Assembly (NCBI GenBank): GCA_005881595.1 | Contig: VBBY01000159.1 | Location: 1 to 43,179, forward strand | Direction of reading: 5' to 3' | DNA: 43,179 nt | Source of the DNA: Betaproteobacteria bacterium | Lineage (GTDB): Bacteria > Pseudomonadota > Gammaproteobacteria > Burkholderiales > SG8-39 | Part shown: positions 17,102-25,033 of the stretch, one piece after another | How positions within the stretch are numbered: the stretch's first letter is position 1 | How the letters are laid out: every line of letters begins with the position of its first letter | Position numbers and translations under genes: made by a program | Notes under the pieces: generated by a model | The model's database searches: none | Seen by the model: only the letters and a program-made list of their open reading frames with translations | What the model was told of the DNA's origin: nothing

Positions 17102-17200
17102 CAGCGACGATTGGCAAAAATTCGCGACGTATTTACACTCTGCTGACATCCGTTGGAAACACCAGCCGCGTAATCTGCGCGTGCTCGAGAGGGGATCAAC

Positions 17201-17440
17201 ATGGAACAAGGAAGCCTCGCATTCACTGCGGTGTACCTCAAGGCCAAGCACGGCTATATCGGTTTCATCGAGGAGCTGCCCGGAGTCAACTCCCACGGCA
17301 GCACGATCGAGGAGGCGCGCGAGACCTTGCGCGGGCTCGCGGCATTGATATTCGACGAGCAGGGCCGCGGCGAGCAGATGGTCACCGGCGAGAACGTGAT
17401 GCGCGAGCCGCTGCTCGTCCCGGTCCCGCTGCAGCCGTAG
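17201..17440 (+). CDS. HicB-like (UPF0150) protein without a toxin partner
   Basis: This 79-residue protein has the HicB/UPF0150 fold signature: FTAVYLKAKHGYIGFIEELPGVNSHGSTIEEARETLRGL. In HicAB modules HicB neutralises the HicA mRNA-cleaving toxin and represses its own promoter. Here no HicA-like reading frame with a double-stranded-RNA-binding fold is visible on either side. The C-terminus (EPLLVPVPLQP) shows no helix-turn-helix or ribbon-helix-helix DNA-binding domain. Solitary proteins of this family are common and of unclear role. AGGGG precedes the ATG by several bases. The gene ends 3 bp from the flavin reductase stop, convergently. Confidence 0.75.
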   Translation: MEQGSLAFTAVYLKAKHGYIGFIEELPGVNSHGSTIEEARETLRGLAALIFDEQGRGEQMVTGENVMREPLLVPVPLQP

Positions 17441-17443
17441 CCG

Positions 17444-18007
17444 CTACCGGCGGCCCTCGCGCAAGCTCCTGACGAAGTCCACGAAGCCGCGCACGTAGTT
17501 CCGCAGCCGCACGCGGATGGTTTCGTCGATCAGCTTCCCGGACGGGTCGAAGACCTTGTCGGCGTTGCCGACGTAGAGCAGCTGCTCGAACCAGGGCTGC
17601 ACGCCGAGCGTCCGCAAGACGGGCAACCACGCCGTCTGCGACAGCACCGTGCCGCGCATGCCCGGCGAGGCGCCGATGAGACCCACCGCGCGGCCCTTGA
17701 ACACGCGCGGGATGTCGGCCGGCGGCCGGGTCAGCCAGTCGATGGCGTTCTTGAAGGTGCCCGGGATCGAGTTGTTGTATTCCGGCGTGACGAGGAGCAG
17801 CCCATCGGCGGCGGCAATGCGGTCCTTCAGCTCGGTGACCCGGGAAGGAATCCCTTTCGCTTCGACATCGCCGTCGTAGAGCGGGATGCCGCGGATCGAC
17901 TCGATCTCGATCGTCGCTTCGGGCGGGGCCTCCGCCGCCGCGGCGCGCAGCAATGCCGCGTTGTAGGAGCCGCTGCGCAGGCTCCCCGCGATGCCGACGA
18001 TCCTCAA
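17444..18007 (-). CDS. NAD(P)H-dependent FMN reductase (ChrR/YieF-like)
   Basis: This is a 187-residue flavodoxin-fold reductase. The GSLRSGSYNAAL loop binds the FMN phosphate, and TPEYNNSIPGTFKNAIDWLTRP is the family signature; relatives reduce quinones, chromate or azo compounds through bound FMN. The start is TTG at 18007, which overlaps the TGA stop of the pirin gene as TTGA. The conserved RIVGIAGSLR begins immediately, so no other start fits. Translation is probably coupled to the pirin gene. The gene is last in a tight three-gene run with two pirins. Confidence 0.88.
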   Translation of the reverse strand: MRIVGIAGSLRSGSYNAALLRAAAAEAPPEATIEIESIRGIPLYDGDVEAKGIPSRVTELKDRIAAADGLLLVTPEYNNSIPGTFKNAIDWLTRPPADIPRVFKGRAVGLIGASPGMRGTVLSQTAWLPVLRTLGVQPWFEQLLYVGNADKVFDPSGKLIDETIRVRLRNYVRGFVDFVRSLREGRR

Positions 18008-18834
18008 GCGAGGCGGCCCTCGGTGAAGTCGCGCATCGCCTGCCGGATTTCCTCGGGACGGTTCATGACGAAGGGGCCGTAGCGCGCGACCGGCTCCTTG
18101 AGCGGCCGGCCGGAGACCAGGATGAAGCGCGCTCCAGCATCGCCGGCGCGCACCGCCACCGTATCGCCGCCGCGCAGCACCGCCAGCTCGCCGCGCGTCA
18201 CGGCGCGGCCGGCGATGTCGAGGCTGCCCTCGTAGACGTACACGAACGCGTTGTGTTCCACGGGCACAGCTGCCTCGAATTCTCCATCTTCCAGAAAAAC
18301 ATCCAGGTAGAGCGGCGCAGTAGCGTCCGCTTGCACCGGGCCGCGCACGCCGCGGTAGCTTCCGGCGATGACCCGGACCCTGGCGCCGGTGCTCTCGACT
18401 TCGGGAATCTTGCCTGGCTCGATGTCCTGGTAGCGCGGCGCGGTCATCTTGTCCTTCGCCGGCAGGTTCACCCACAGCTGGAAGCCCTGCATGAGGCCGT
18501 TTTCCTGCTCCGGCATTTCCGAGTGGACGATGCCGCGCCCGGCGGTCATCCACTGCACGCTGCCGGGCCCCAGCAGGCCGGTGTTGCCCTGGTTGTCGCG
18601 GTGGCGCATGCGGCCGGCGAGCATGTAGGTCACCGTTTCGAAGCCCCGATGGGGGTGCTCGGGAAAGCCGGCGAGATAGTCGGCCGCATCGTCAGAGCGG
18701 AATTCGTCGAGCAGCAGGAACGGGTCGAGCTGCGGCAGGTCCGGGCCGCCGATGACGCGGTTCAGCTTGACCCCGGCGCCGTCGCTCGCCGCCATGCCGC
18801 GAACTACGCGCCCTACTTCACGGGTCTGGCTCAT
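18004..18834 (-). CDS. Pirin family protein
   Basis: This is a 276-residue bicupin. The N-terminal cupin carries the iron-binding set: FPEHPHRGFETVTYML (two His), then a further His and a Glu at IVHSEMPEQ. Bacterial pirins can act as quercetin dioxygenases or redox sensors; the substrate here is unknown. The C-terminal cupin lacks the metal ligands, as is normal. The ATG overlaps the stop of the upstream pirin gene as ATGA, and its own stop overlaps the flavin reductase start. The three genes probably form one translationally coupled unit. Confidence 0.9.
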   Translation of the reverse strand: MSQTREVGRVVRGMAASDGAGVKLNRVIGGPDLPQLDPFLLLDEFRSDDAADYLAGFPEHPHRGFETVTYMLAGRMRHRDNQGNTGLLGPGSVQWMTAGRGIVHSEMPEQENGLMQGFQLWVNLPAKDKMTAPRYQDIEPGKIPEVESTGARVRVIAGSYRGVRGPVQADATAPLYLDVFLEDGEFEAAVPVEHNAFVYVYEGSLDIAGRAVTRGELAVLRGGDTVAVRAGDAGARFILVSGRPLKEPVARYGPFVMNRPEEIRQAMRDFTEGRLA

Positions 18835-19538
18835 GCGCGGTCTCCCGGCAGGTCGAACACCAGCACCTCGGCGCCTTCGCCGCGCCCGATCTCGATCGGG
18901 CCGGCGTCTGTTTTCAGCGCGTCGCCGGCGCGCAGTGCGTGCCCGTTGACCTGCACTGTGCCGCGGGCAACGTGAACGTAGCCTTTCCTCCCCTCCCCCA
19001 GGGAATACTTTGCGCTTTCGGCGCCGTCGAACAATCCCGCGTAGAGAAGCGCGTCCTGGTGGATGCTGACCGAGCCGGCGCGCCCGTCGGGCGAGGCGAT
19101 GAGGCGCAGGCGACCGCGCTTTTCCTCGGCCGGGAAGTGCTTCTGCTCATAGGAAGGCGCGATGCCGGTGACGTCGGGCTCGATCCAGATCTGGAGGAAA
19201 TGCGTGCTGCCTGCCTGGTCGTCGTTGTACTCGCTGTGCAGCACGCCCCGCCCGGCGCTCATGCGCTGGACGTCGCCGGGAACGATGGTCGAGCCGGTGC
19301 CCATGGAGTCCTTGTGGGCAAGCGCGCCCTCGAGCACGTAGCTGATGATCTCCATGTCGCGGTGCCCGTGGGTGCCGAAGCCCGAGCCCGGGGCGACGCG
19401 ATCCTCGTTGATGACGCGCAGCGGCCCGAACCCCATGTGCTGCGGGTCCTGGTAGCCGGCGAAGGAGAAGCTGTGGTACGAGTCGAGCCAGCCGTGGTTG
19501 GCATGGCCGCGCTCGGCGGCGGGTCGCAGTTCGGTCAT
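18831..19538 (-). CDS. Pirin family protein, YhhW-like (quercetinase type)
   Basis: This 235-residue pirin belongs to the shorter YhhW-type branch. The signature GWLDSYHSFSFAGYQDP at its start, GFGTHGHRDMEIISYVL with two metal-binding histidines, and GVLHSEYN with the remaining ligands, match that branch; E. coli YhhW cleaves quercetin in vitro. The ATG at 19538 (MTELRPAAERG) matches the family start; an upstream ATG at 19595 adds an unrelated tail. It heads the coupled pirin-pirin-flavin reductase run, 43 bp after the SCO gene. Confidence 0.88.
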   Translation of the reverse strand: MTELRPAAERGHANHGWLDSYHSFSFAGYQDPQHMGFGPLRVINEDRVAPGSGFGTHGHRDMEIISYVLEGALAHKDSMGTGSTIVPGDVQRMSAGRGVLHSEYNDDQAGSTHFLQIWIEPDVTGIAPSYEQKHFPAEEKRGRLRLIASPDGRAGSVSIHQDALLYAGLFDGAESAKYSLGEGRKGYVHVARGTVQVNGHALRAGDALKTDAGPIEIGRGEGAEVLVFDLPGDRA

Positions 19539-19581
19539 GGGCCTGATGCTCGCTGGGAATTCCCCACTACATGGAGGCATT

Positions 19582-20238
19582 TCATGGCCGATCAAGCCTG
19601 ATCCTCCCCTCTTCCAGCAGCAGCGTCTCGATGTCGTTGAGCACGCTCTGCGGGTGGAGGAAGTTCGAGCTGTAGATCTCGCGGATGTCGCCCCGGCGGT
19701 CGATCAGGAACACCTTGAGCACGTGGGACAGCTCTCGTCCAGAGCGGGTGACCTCCTGACCGAATCCTTCCACAAGCGGGTGCAGCTCTTTTGCCGATCG
19801 CGTCGTGAGGAAGTACCAGCGAAGCCCGGCGTCGCTCTCCACCACGCGGCTCCCCGCATAGCGGCGCATCGCCTCCGGCGTGTCGCGCGCCGGGTCGAAC
19901 GACAGCGTGACGAAGCGTACCTGGCCGCGGAGGCGGGGCGTGGCGGCAATGGCTTCCTTCAGCGCATCGAATACGCGGTAGGCAAGCGGGCAGCCGTCAG
20001 GATCGGCGCAGGTGGTGTAGATGAAGCCGAGCAGGGTAATCCGGTCGTGCAGGTACTGCGAAAGGCGCGCGGCCCTGCCATGGACGTCGAGCACGCGCCC
20101 CTCGGGCGCCGGCATGATCCGGTGCAGCCGGTAGCTGCCCGGCGGCGGCGGGACGAATTGCAGCGGCGGCAGGAGCTCGACGTGGTGCGCCAGCGCCGGG
20201 GCGGCAACCAGCGCGGCGAGCAGCGCGGCGCCTTTCAA
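19582..20238 (-). CDS. SCO1/SenC-family copper protein with a CX5C motif
   Basis: This 218-residue protein has a signal peptide (KGAALLAALVAAPALA) and a thioredoxin-like SCO domain that normally delivers copper to periplasmic or membrane copper enzymes. The metal-binding cysteines appear in YTTCADPDGCPLAYRVF, with five residues between them instead of the usual three. The partner histidine is in ELSHVLKVFLID. FVTLSFDPARDTPEAM is a typical family segment. The start is TTG at 20238, overlapping the mtoX stop as TTGA. Pairing with an SBP56/methanethiol oxidase gene points to that enzyme as its copper client. Confidence 0.87.
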   Translation of the reverse strand: MKGAALLAALVAAPALAHHVELLPPLQFVPPPPGSYRLHRIMPAPEGRVLDVHGRAARLSQYLHDRITLLGFIYTTCADPDGCPLAYRVFDALKEAIAATPRLRGQVRFVTLSFDPARDTPEAMRRYAGSRVVESDAGLRWYFLTTRSAKELHPLVEGFGQEVTRSGRELSHVLKVFLIDRRGDIREIYSSNFLHPQSVLNDIETLLLEEGRIRLDRP

Positions 20239-21503
20239 CCGCCGGTCACGGTCGCGCGCTGCGCCTTCGTCCCCAGCTTCATGTGGTGCGCGCGGCCGAG
20301 CTTCTCCTTGGTGAAATCGACCTCGAACTTGCGCGTGAGCTCGCTTCCGTCCCAGGCGAAGCCGCGGATGAACTGCTCGTTGTCGGCGCCGCCCTTGTCC
20401 CAGTTGGCGAGCAGCGACGAGGTGATGTACAGGCGCTTGCCGTCCCAGCTCTGCGAGATCATGTTGATCTGCCTGCCGGTGACCTTCTCGTAGGTCTGCC
20501 TCGGCGCCTCGGGATTGGACAGGTCGAAGTAGCGCGTCGTGCCGTCCATGAAGGTATTGACCCACAGGCCCTTGCCGTCGCGCGTGATGCTGATGTCCAC
20601 CGGCAGGGGGATCTTGGACGGGTCGCCGATGGTGCCGACCTCTTTGGCCGCCCACTGGCCGTTCGCGTCCTGCTTGACCAGCCACAGCTTGGAAGTCAGC
20701 GCCGCCGCAGTAATAGCCCAGTTGTCCTTCGGGTTGAGCGACCAGCGGATCTCCAGCGGCGCGCCCGGTACCTTGAACACTTTCGCCGGCTTCATCGCCT
20801 TCAGGTCCCAGACCACCATGCTGCTGCCGAAGTTCTTCATCGCCTCGGCGTCCTTGATCAGCTCGCCGAGCGGCCGCATGTAGTTGGCGTAGCCGGTGAA
20901 GCTGGAGGTGAGGAGCACGTTCTGCTTCGGATTGACGGCCAGGTCGTAGCCGTAGCCGTCGCCCCCGCCTTCTGTCGGCATGGGGTACGAGCTGATGAAC
21001 TCGCCCTTGTTGTTGTAGAGCGCCATCCCGGTGCGGCCGCCCTTGTCCTGGGTGTTGGACAGCGCCTGCACCAGCATCCGCCCGGGCAGCGCGTAGTAGG
21101 TGTGCGGCCCGAGGAATCCCGATTTCTCCCCGAGGTCGCTGATCGTGCGCACGAGCTTCGGCGCGGCCGGATTCCTGCCGACGTCGAACACCCAGATGCG
21201 GTTGTCCGACAGCCCGCCCGCCCACAGGTAGCGCCGGTCGTCGGTGAATCCCATGTGGTGCGCCTCGACGCGCGCCCCGGTGGAGACCTTGCTGATCACC
21301 TTGCCGTAGCGCTTCGACTTCGGATTGACGTCGATCGTGACCAGCTTGTCGGAGCCGTCGCCCAGCCCTTCGACGCCGAGCGTCCAGACGTAGACGTAAT
21401 CCTCCTGGCCCTTGATGAGCTGCGAGATGTACGGCGAATTGCAGGTTTCATCGGCATGTGCGACGCCGATGACGCTGATGCATGCAAGAACGAACCACCT
21501 CAT
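20235..21503 (-). CDS. mtoX: Selenium-binding protein 56 family, periplasmic methanethiol oxidase
   Basis: This 422-residue protein begins with a signal peptide (cleavage near AHA|DE) and then has the SBP56 beta-propeller sequence: VTIDVNPKSKRYGKV, EAHHMGFTDDRRYLWAGGL, NRIWVFDVG, PLEIRWSLNP, WDGKRLYITSSLLANWDK and a C-terminal RAHHMKLG. In Hyphomicrobium the bacterial family member MtoX is a copper-dependent oxidase that turns methanethiol into formaldehyde, hydrogen sulphide and hydrogen peroxide. Its gene is found beside a SCO1/SenC gene, as here. The several conserved histidines would bind copper. GGAGG lies 5 nt before the ATG. The function is inferred from homology and neighbourhood; no MauG-like gene is in the window. 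Confidence 0.85.
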   Translation of the reverse strand: MRWFVLACISVIGVAHADETCNSPYISQLIKGQEDYVYVWTLGVEGLGDGSDKLVTIDVNPKSKRYGKVISKVSTGARVEAHHMGFTDDRRYLWAGGLSDNRIWVFDVGRNPAAPKLVRTISDLGEKSGFLGPHTYYALPGRMLVQALSNTQDKGGRTGMALYNNKGEFISSYPMPTEGGGDGYGYDLAVNPKQNVLLTSSFTGYANYMRPLGELIKDAEAMKNFGSSMVVWDLKAMKPAKVFKVPGAPLEIRWSLNPKDNWAITAAALTSKLWLVKQDANGQWAAKEVGTIGDPSKIPLPVDISITRDGKGLWVNTFMDGTTRYFDLSNPEAPRQTYEKVTGRQINMISQSWDGKRLYITSSLLANWDKGGADNEQFIRGFAWDGSELTRKFEVDFTKEKLGRAHHMKLGTKAQRATVTGG

Positions 21504-21535
21504 GACATCCTCCCCGGGCTTGGCCCGCGCGTATC

Positions 21536-22102
21536 CTACACCGCAAGAAATACCTTCATCCAGAGCAGGCCTGCGACCGACTTGGCGTCCGTAATCCGGC
21601 CGTCGCGCAGCATTTCGATCGCCTGGTCGAAGCCCACGGCGATCGTTTCGACGAACTCGCCGGCGTCAAGCTTCGTCCCACCTTGATATTCAAGACGTTT
21701 TGCCAGAAAGAGCTCGATGGCTTCGTCGGTATAGGCGATCGCAGTATGGATTACGCCAAGCCGCGTCCACTCCGCCGCGCTGTAGCCGGTCTCCTCGAGC
21801 AGCTCGCGCCTGGCGGTGTCGAGGTGCGGCTCGCCGGGCTCGAGCTTGCCGGCCGGCAGCTCGATGAACACGCGGCGATGGGGGTAGCGGAACTGGCGCT
21901 CGAGCAGCACGCGGCCGTCGTCGAAGACCGGCACGATCGCCACGGCCCCCGGGTGGCGGATGTACTCGCGCGTCCCCTCGCTGCCGTCGGGAAGGCGCAC
22001 CAGGTCGCGTTGCACTTTGAGGAGCACGCCGTCGTAGACGCGCTCCCCTGCGATGAAGTGCTCGGTAAGATCTTTCAATTTAGAGGGAGTTGATGGCGAC
22101 AT
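21536..22102 (-). CDS. Nudix hydrolase, ADP-ribose pyrophosphatase type
   Basis: This is a 188-residue enzyme with a complete Nudix box [23 protein letters not shown] (GX5EX7REUXEEXGU), which binds the metal that activates water. [19 protein letters not shown] before the box and [22 protein letters not shown] after it resemble NudF-type ADP-ribose pyrophosphatases, which hydrolyse ADP-ribose to AMP and ribose 5-phosphate. The ATG lies 23 bp inside the end of nuoN, so it is likely translated from the nuo transcript. Having a Nudix gene just after nuoN is, in my recollection, common in Betaproteobacteria. Confidence 0.88.
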   Translation of the reverse strand: MSPSTPSKLKDLTEHFIAGERVYDGVLLKVQRDLVRLPDGSEGTREYIRHPGAVAIVPVFDDGRVLLERQFRYPHRRVFIELPAGKLEPGEPHLDTARRELLEETGYSAAEWTRLGVIHTAIAYTDEAIELFLAKRLEYQGGTKLDAGEFVETIAVGFDQAIEMLRDGRITDAKSVAGLLWMKVFLAV

Positions 22103-23576
22103 AGCAAAGCTGCATCAGCTTCTGGGGCAGTATCCCCAATACAAGCAACGCCAGGGCGTTGAGGGAGAGCAGCACACGCATCTCGCTGTGCCCCGGCACC
22201 GGCCCGGCTTCCTTCGGCTCGTCGAAATACATCAGCTTGACGATACGCAGGTAATAGAAGGCGCCCACCAGGGACAGGATCACGGCGGCCACCGCGAGCC
22301 AGAGCTGCCCCGCCTGCACCGCCGACGAGAGCACGGCGAGCTTGGCGTAGAACCCGGCGGTCGGCGGCAGGCCGGCCAGCGAGAACATCAGAACCATCAT
22401 GACGAAGGCGAACCAGGGGCTGCGCCGGTTGAGGCCGCGCAAGTCGTCAAGGTTCTCGCACTCGAAGCCCTTGCGCGAGAGGTACAGGAGCACGCCGAAG
22501 GCGCCCAGGGTCATCAGCACGTAGACGACGACGTAGAACAGCGCCGTGCTGTACGCGTCGGCGGCGTTCAGCAGGTTGCCGCCGACCACGCCGGAAAGCA
22601 GCCCGAGCAGCATGAATCCCATGTGCGCGATGGTCGAGTAGGCGAGCATGCGCTTGATGTTCGATTGCGCGATCGCGGTGATGTTGCCGATTGCCATCGA
22701 CAGCAGCGCGAGGAGCGCGAGCATCTGCTGCCAGTCCTGCGCCAGGTCGAGCAGCCCGTTCACCAGCAGCCGCACCGCCATCGCGAACGCGGCGAGCTTG
22801 GGCGCCGCGCCGATTACCAGGGTAATGGCGGTCGGCGCGCCCTGGTAGACGTCGGGGATCCACATGTGGAACGGCGCGGCGCCGAGCTTGAACGCGATCC
22901 CAGCGACCATGAACACCAGCCCGAAGACGAGGAGGCTGCGGTCGGTGGTGGCGGCGATCCGCGAGACGCGCCGCGCCGCCTCGCTGATCTCGAGCGTGCC
23001 AGTCGCGCCGTAGATCATCGACATGCCGTAGAGCAGCAGCCCCGAGGACAGCGCGCCGAGCACGAAGTACTTCATGGCCGCCTCGGTCGAGACCGCCGAG
23101 TCGCGGTCGAGCGCCACCATCGCGTACAGGCACAGCGACATCAGCTCCAGGCCGAGGTACATGCTGAGGAAGCTGTTGGCGCTGATCATGACCATCATGC
23201 CGAGCAGCGAGAACAGCAGCAGGGTAAGGAACTCGCCGCGCAGCAGGCCGCGGTCGACGAGGTACTGGCGCGAGTAGATCAGCGTCGCCCACACCGCGAG
23301 GTAGGACACCAGCTTGAGCAGGTTGGACAGCGTGTCGGAGACGAACAGCCCGTTGAACAGCAGCAGGCGCGAATAATCGGCCTGGGCTTGCACGAGAAAC
23401 ACGTACAGGGTGGCCAGAGCGCAGAGCAGCAGGACGATCTGGGCGAGGCCGAAGCTGGCGTCGCGCCGCTCGGACTTGACGTACAGATCGACGATCATCA
23501 GCGCGCACGCGCCGGCGAGCAGCAGCATCTCCGGCAATGCCGGCAGATGGTCGATGAGCACGGTTCTCGCGTCCAT
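22080..23576 (-). CDS. nuoN: NADH-quinone oxidoreductase subunit N
   Basis: NuoN is one of the three antiporter-like subunits of the complex I membrane arm. The 498-residue protein has about 14 helices, with the key lysine region in [20 protein letters not shown] and [21 protein letters not shown]. The ATG at 23576 overlaps the nuoM stop as TGATG. It is the last nuo gene and overlaps the Nudix gene by 23 bp. Confidence 0.96.
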   Translation of the reverse strand: MDARTVLIDHLPALPEMLLLAGACALMIVDLYVKSERRDASFGLAQIVLLLCALATLYVFLVQAQADYSRLLLFNGLFVSDTLSNLLKLVSYLAVWATLIYSRQYLVDRGLLRGEFLTLLLFSLLGMMVMISANSFLSMYLGLELMSLCLYAMVALDRDSAVSTEAAMKYFVLGALSSGLLLYGMSMIYGATGTLEISEAARRVSRIAATTDRSLLVFGLVFMVAGIAFKLGAAPFHMWIPDVYQGAPTAITLVIGAAPKLAAFAMAVRLLVNGLLDLAQDWQQMLALLALLSMAIGNITAIAQSNIKRMLAYSTIAHMGFMLLGLLSGVVGGNLLNAADAYSTALFYVVVYVLMTLGAFGVLLYLSRKGFECENLDDLRGLNRRSPWFAFVMMVLMFSLAGLPPTAGFYAKLAVLSSAVQAGQLWLAVAAVILSLVGAFYYLRIVKLMYFDEPKEAGPVPGHSEMRVLLSLNALALLVLGILPQKLMQLCYVAINSL

Positions 23577-25033
23577 CAGGTTTTTGGCAGCGCCACGTGG
23601 CGCAGAAGCTCGTTCACCGAGGCATGCATGACCTCGGTGAATGGCAGCGGATAGACGCCCATGCCGAGCACCGCGAGCGCCAGCAGGCCGAGCACGGTCG
23701 CTTCCCGACCATTCAGATCCTTGAGCGCGGCGACCTGCGGGTTCGCCACCGCGCCGAACATCACGCGCTTGTACATCCACAGCGTGTACGCGGCGCCCAG
23801 GACCATGGTGCTGGCGGCAAGGAAGGCGAGCCAGAAGCCGGTCTTCATCGCCCCCAGGATCACCAGGAACTCGCCGACGAAGCCGCTGGTCGCGGGCAGG
23901 CCGCTGTTCGCCATGGCGAACAGCATCATCAGGCTGGCGAATTTCGGCATCGTGTTCACCACTCCGCCGTAGTCGGCGATCATGCGGCTGTGCATGCGGT
24001 CGTAGAGCACGCCCACGCACAGGAACAGGGCGGCGGAAACGAAGCCGTGCGAGATCATCTGCACCAGGCCGCCCTCGACGCCGTAGGCGTTGAAGATGAA
24101 GAAGCCGAGCGTCACCAGGCCCATGTGCGAGATCGACGAGTAGGCGATCAGGCGCTTCATGTCGGTCTGCGCGAGCGCCACGAAGCCGATGTAGACCACC
24201 GCGATGACCGACAGCGCGATCATCAGCCAGGCGAGCTGGCGCGACGCGTCGGGCATGATCGGCAGCGAGAAGCGCACGAAGCCGTAGGCGCCGAGCTTCA
24301 GCAGGATCGCCGCCAGCACCACCGAGCCGGCGGTCGGCGCCTCGGTATGCGCGTCGGGCAGCCAGGTATGCACCGGCCACATCGGCACCTTGACCGCGAA
24401 CGCGAGGAGGAAGCCGAAGAACAGCAGCAGCTGCGCGCCGAGCGGCAGCGGCAGCTTGTGCCAGTCGAGGATCGCGAAGCTGCCGCCCGACTTGCCGTAC
24501 AGGTAGAGCAGGGCCACCAGCATCAGCAGCGAGCCCATCAGCGTGTACAGGAAGAACTTCACCGAGGCGTAGACGCGGTTCGGGCCGCCCCACATGCCGA
24601 TGATGACGAACATCGGGATCAGCGTGCCCTCGAAGAACACGTAGAACAGCACCGCGTCGAGGGCCTCGAACACGCCGTTCAGCATGCCGGAGAGGATCAG
24701 GAACGCGGCGTAGTACTGCGCCACCCGGTTGTCGACCTGCGACCAGCTGGCGATCACCACCAGCACGGTGATGAAGCTGTTCAGCAGCACGAACAGCATC
24801 GAGATGCCGTCGACGCCTAGGTGGTAGTTGATACTGAAGCGCTCTATCCAGGGAAAGTTCTGCACGAACTGCATTCCCGGATCCTGCAAATCAAATCCCG
24901 TGTAAAGCGGGATCGTCACCAGGAAGCCCAGGATCGAACCCACCAGGCCAGTCCAGCGTGCATAACGCTCGCCCAGGGCGAGCACGAGCACGCCGGCGAC
25001 GACCGGGATCCAGATGGCCAGCGACAGGAGCAT
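23576..25033 (-). CDS. nuoM: NADH-quinone oxidoreductase subunit M
   Basis: This is the antiporter-like proton-pumping subunit in the middle of the membrane arm. The 485-residue protein has about 14 helices. The conserved [16 protein letters not shown] holds the essential helix-5 glutamate, and [23 protein letters not shown] holds the helix-7 lysine. The ATG directly abuts the nuoL stop codon with no gap, and its stop overlaps the nuoN start by one base. Confidence 0.97.
   Translation of the reverse strand: MLLSLAIWIPVVAGVLVLALGERYARWTGLVGSILGFLVTIPLYTGFDLQDPGMQFVQNFPWIERFSINYHLGVDGISMLFVLLNSFITVLVVIASWSQVDNRVAQYYAAFLILSGMLNGVFEALDAVLFYVFFEGTLIPMFVIIGMWGGPNRVYASVKFFLYTLMGSLLMLVALLYLYGKSGGSFAILDWHKLPLPLGAQLLLFFGFLLAFAVKVPMWPVHTWLPDAHTEAPTAGSVVLAAILLKLGAYGFVRFSLPIMPDASRQLAWLMIALSVIAVVYIGFVALAQTDMKRLIAYSSISHMGLVTLGFFIFNAYGVEGGLVQMISHGFVSAALFLCVGVLYDRMHSRMIADYGGVVNTMPKFASLMMLFAMANSGLPATSGFVGEFLVILGAMKTGFWLAFLAASTMVLGAAYTLWMYKRVMFGAVANPQVAALKDLNGREATVLGLLALAVLGMGVYPLPFTEVMHASVNELLRHVALPKT

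Noticed and set aside
16951-17115. CRISPR array
   Set aside because: The repeats are contiguous 20-bp units with no unique spacers, and no cas genes are in the window.
16873-17296. Small minus-strand frames reading through the 20-bp repeats
   Set aside because: Their translations only echo the repeat (RRSATRVAVQ-type), have no ribosome site, and start inside the HicB-like gene.
17091-17500. A HicA toxin gene partnering the HicB-like protein
   Set aside because: I looked for a short adjacent frame with a HicA-like GSH-type segment on both strands and found none.
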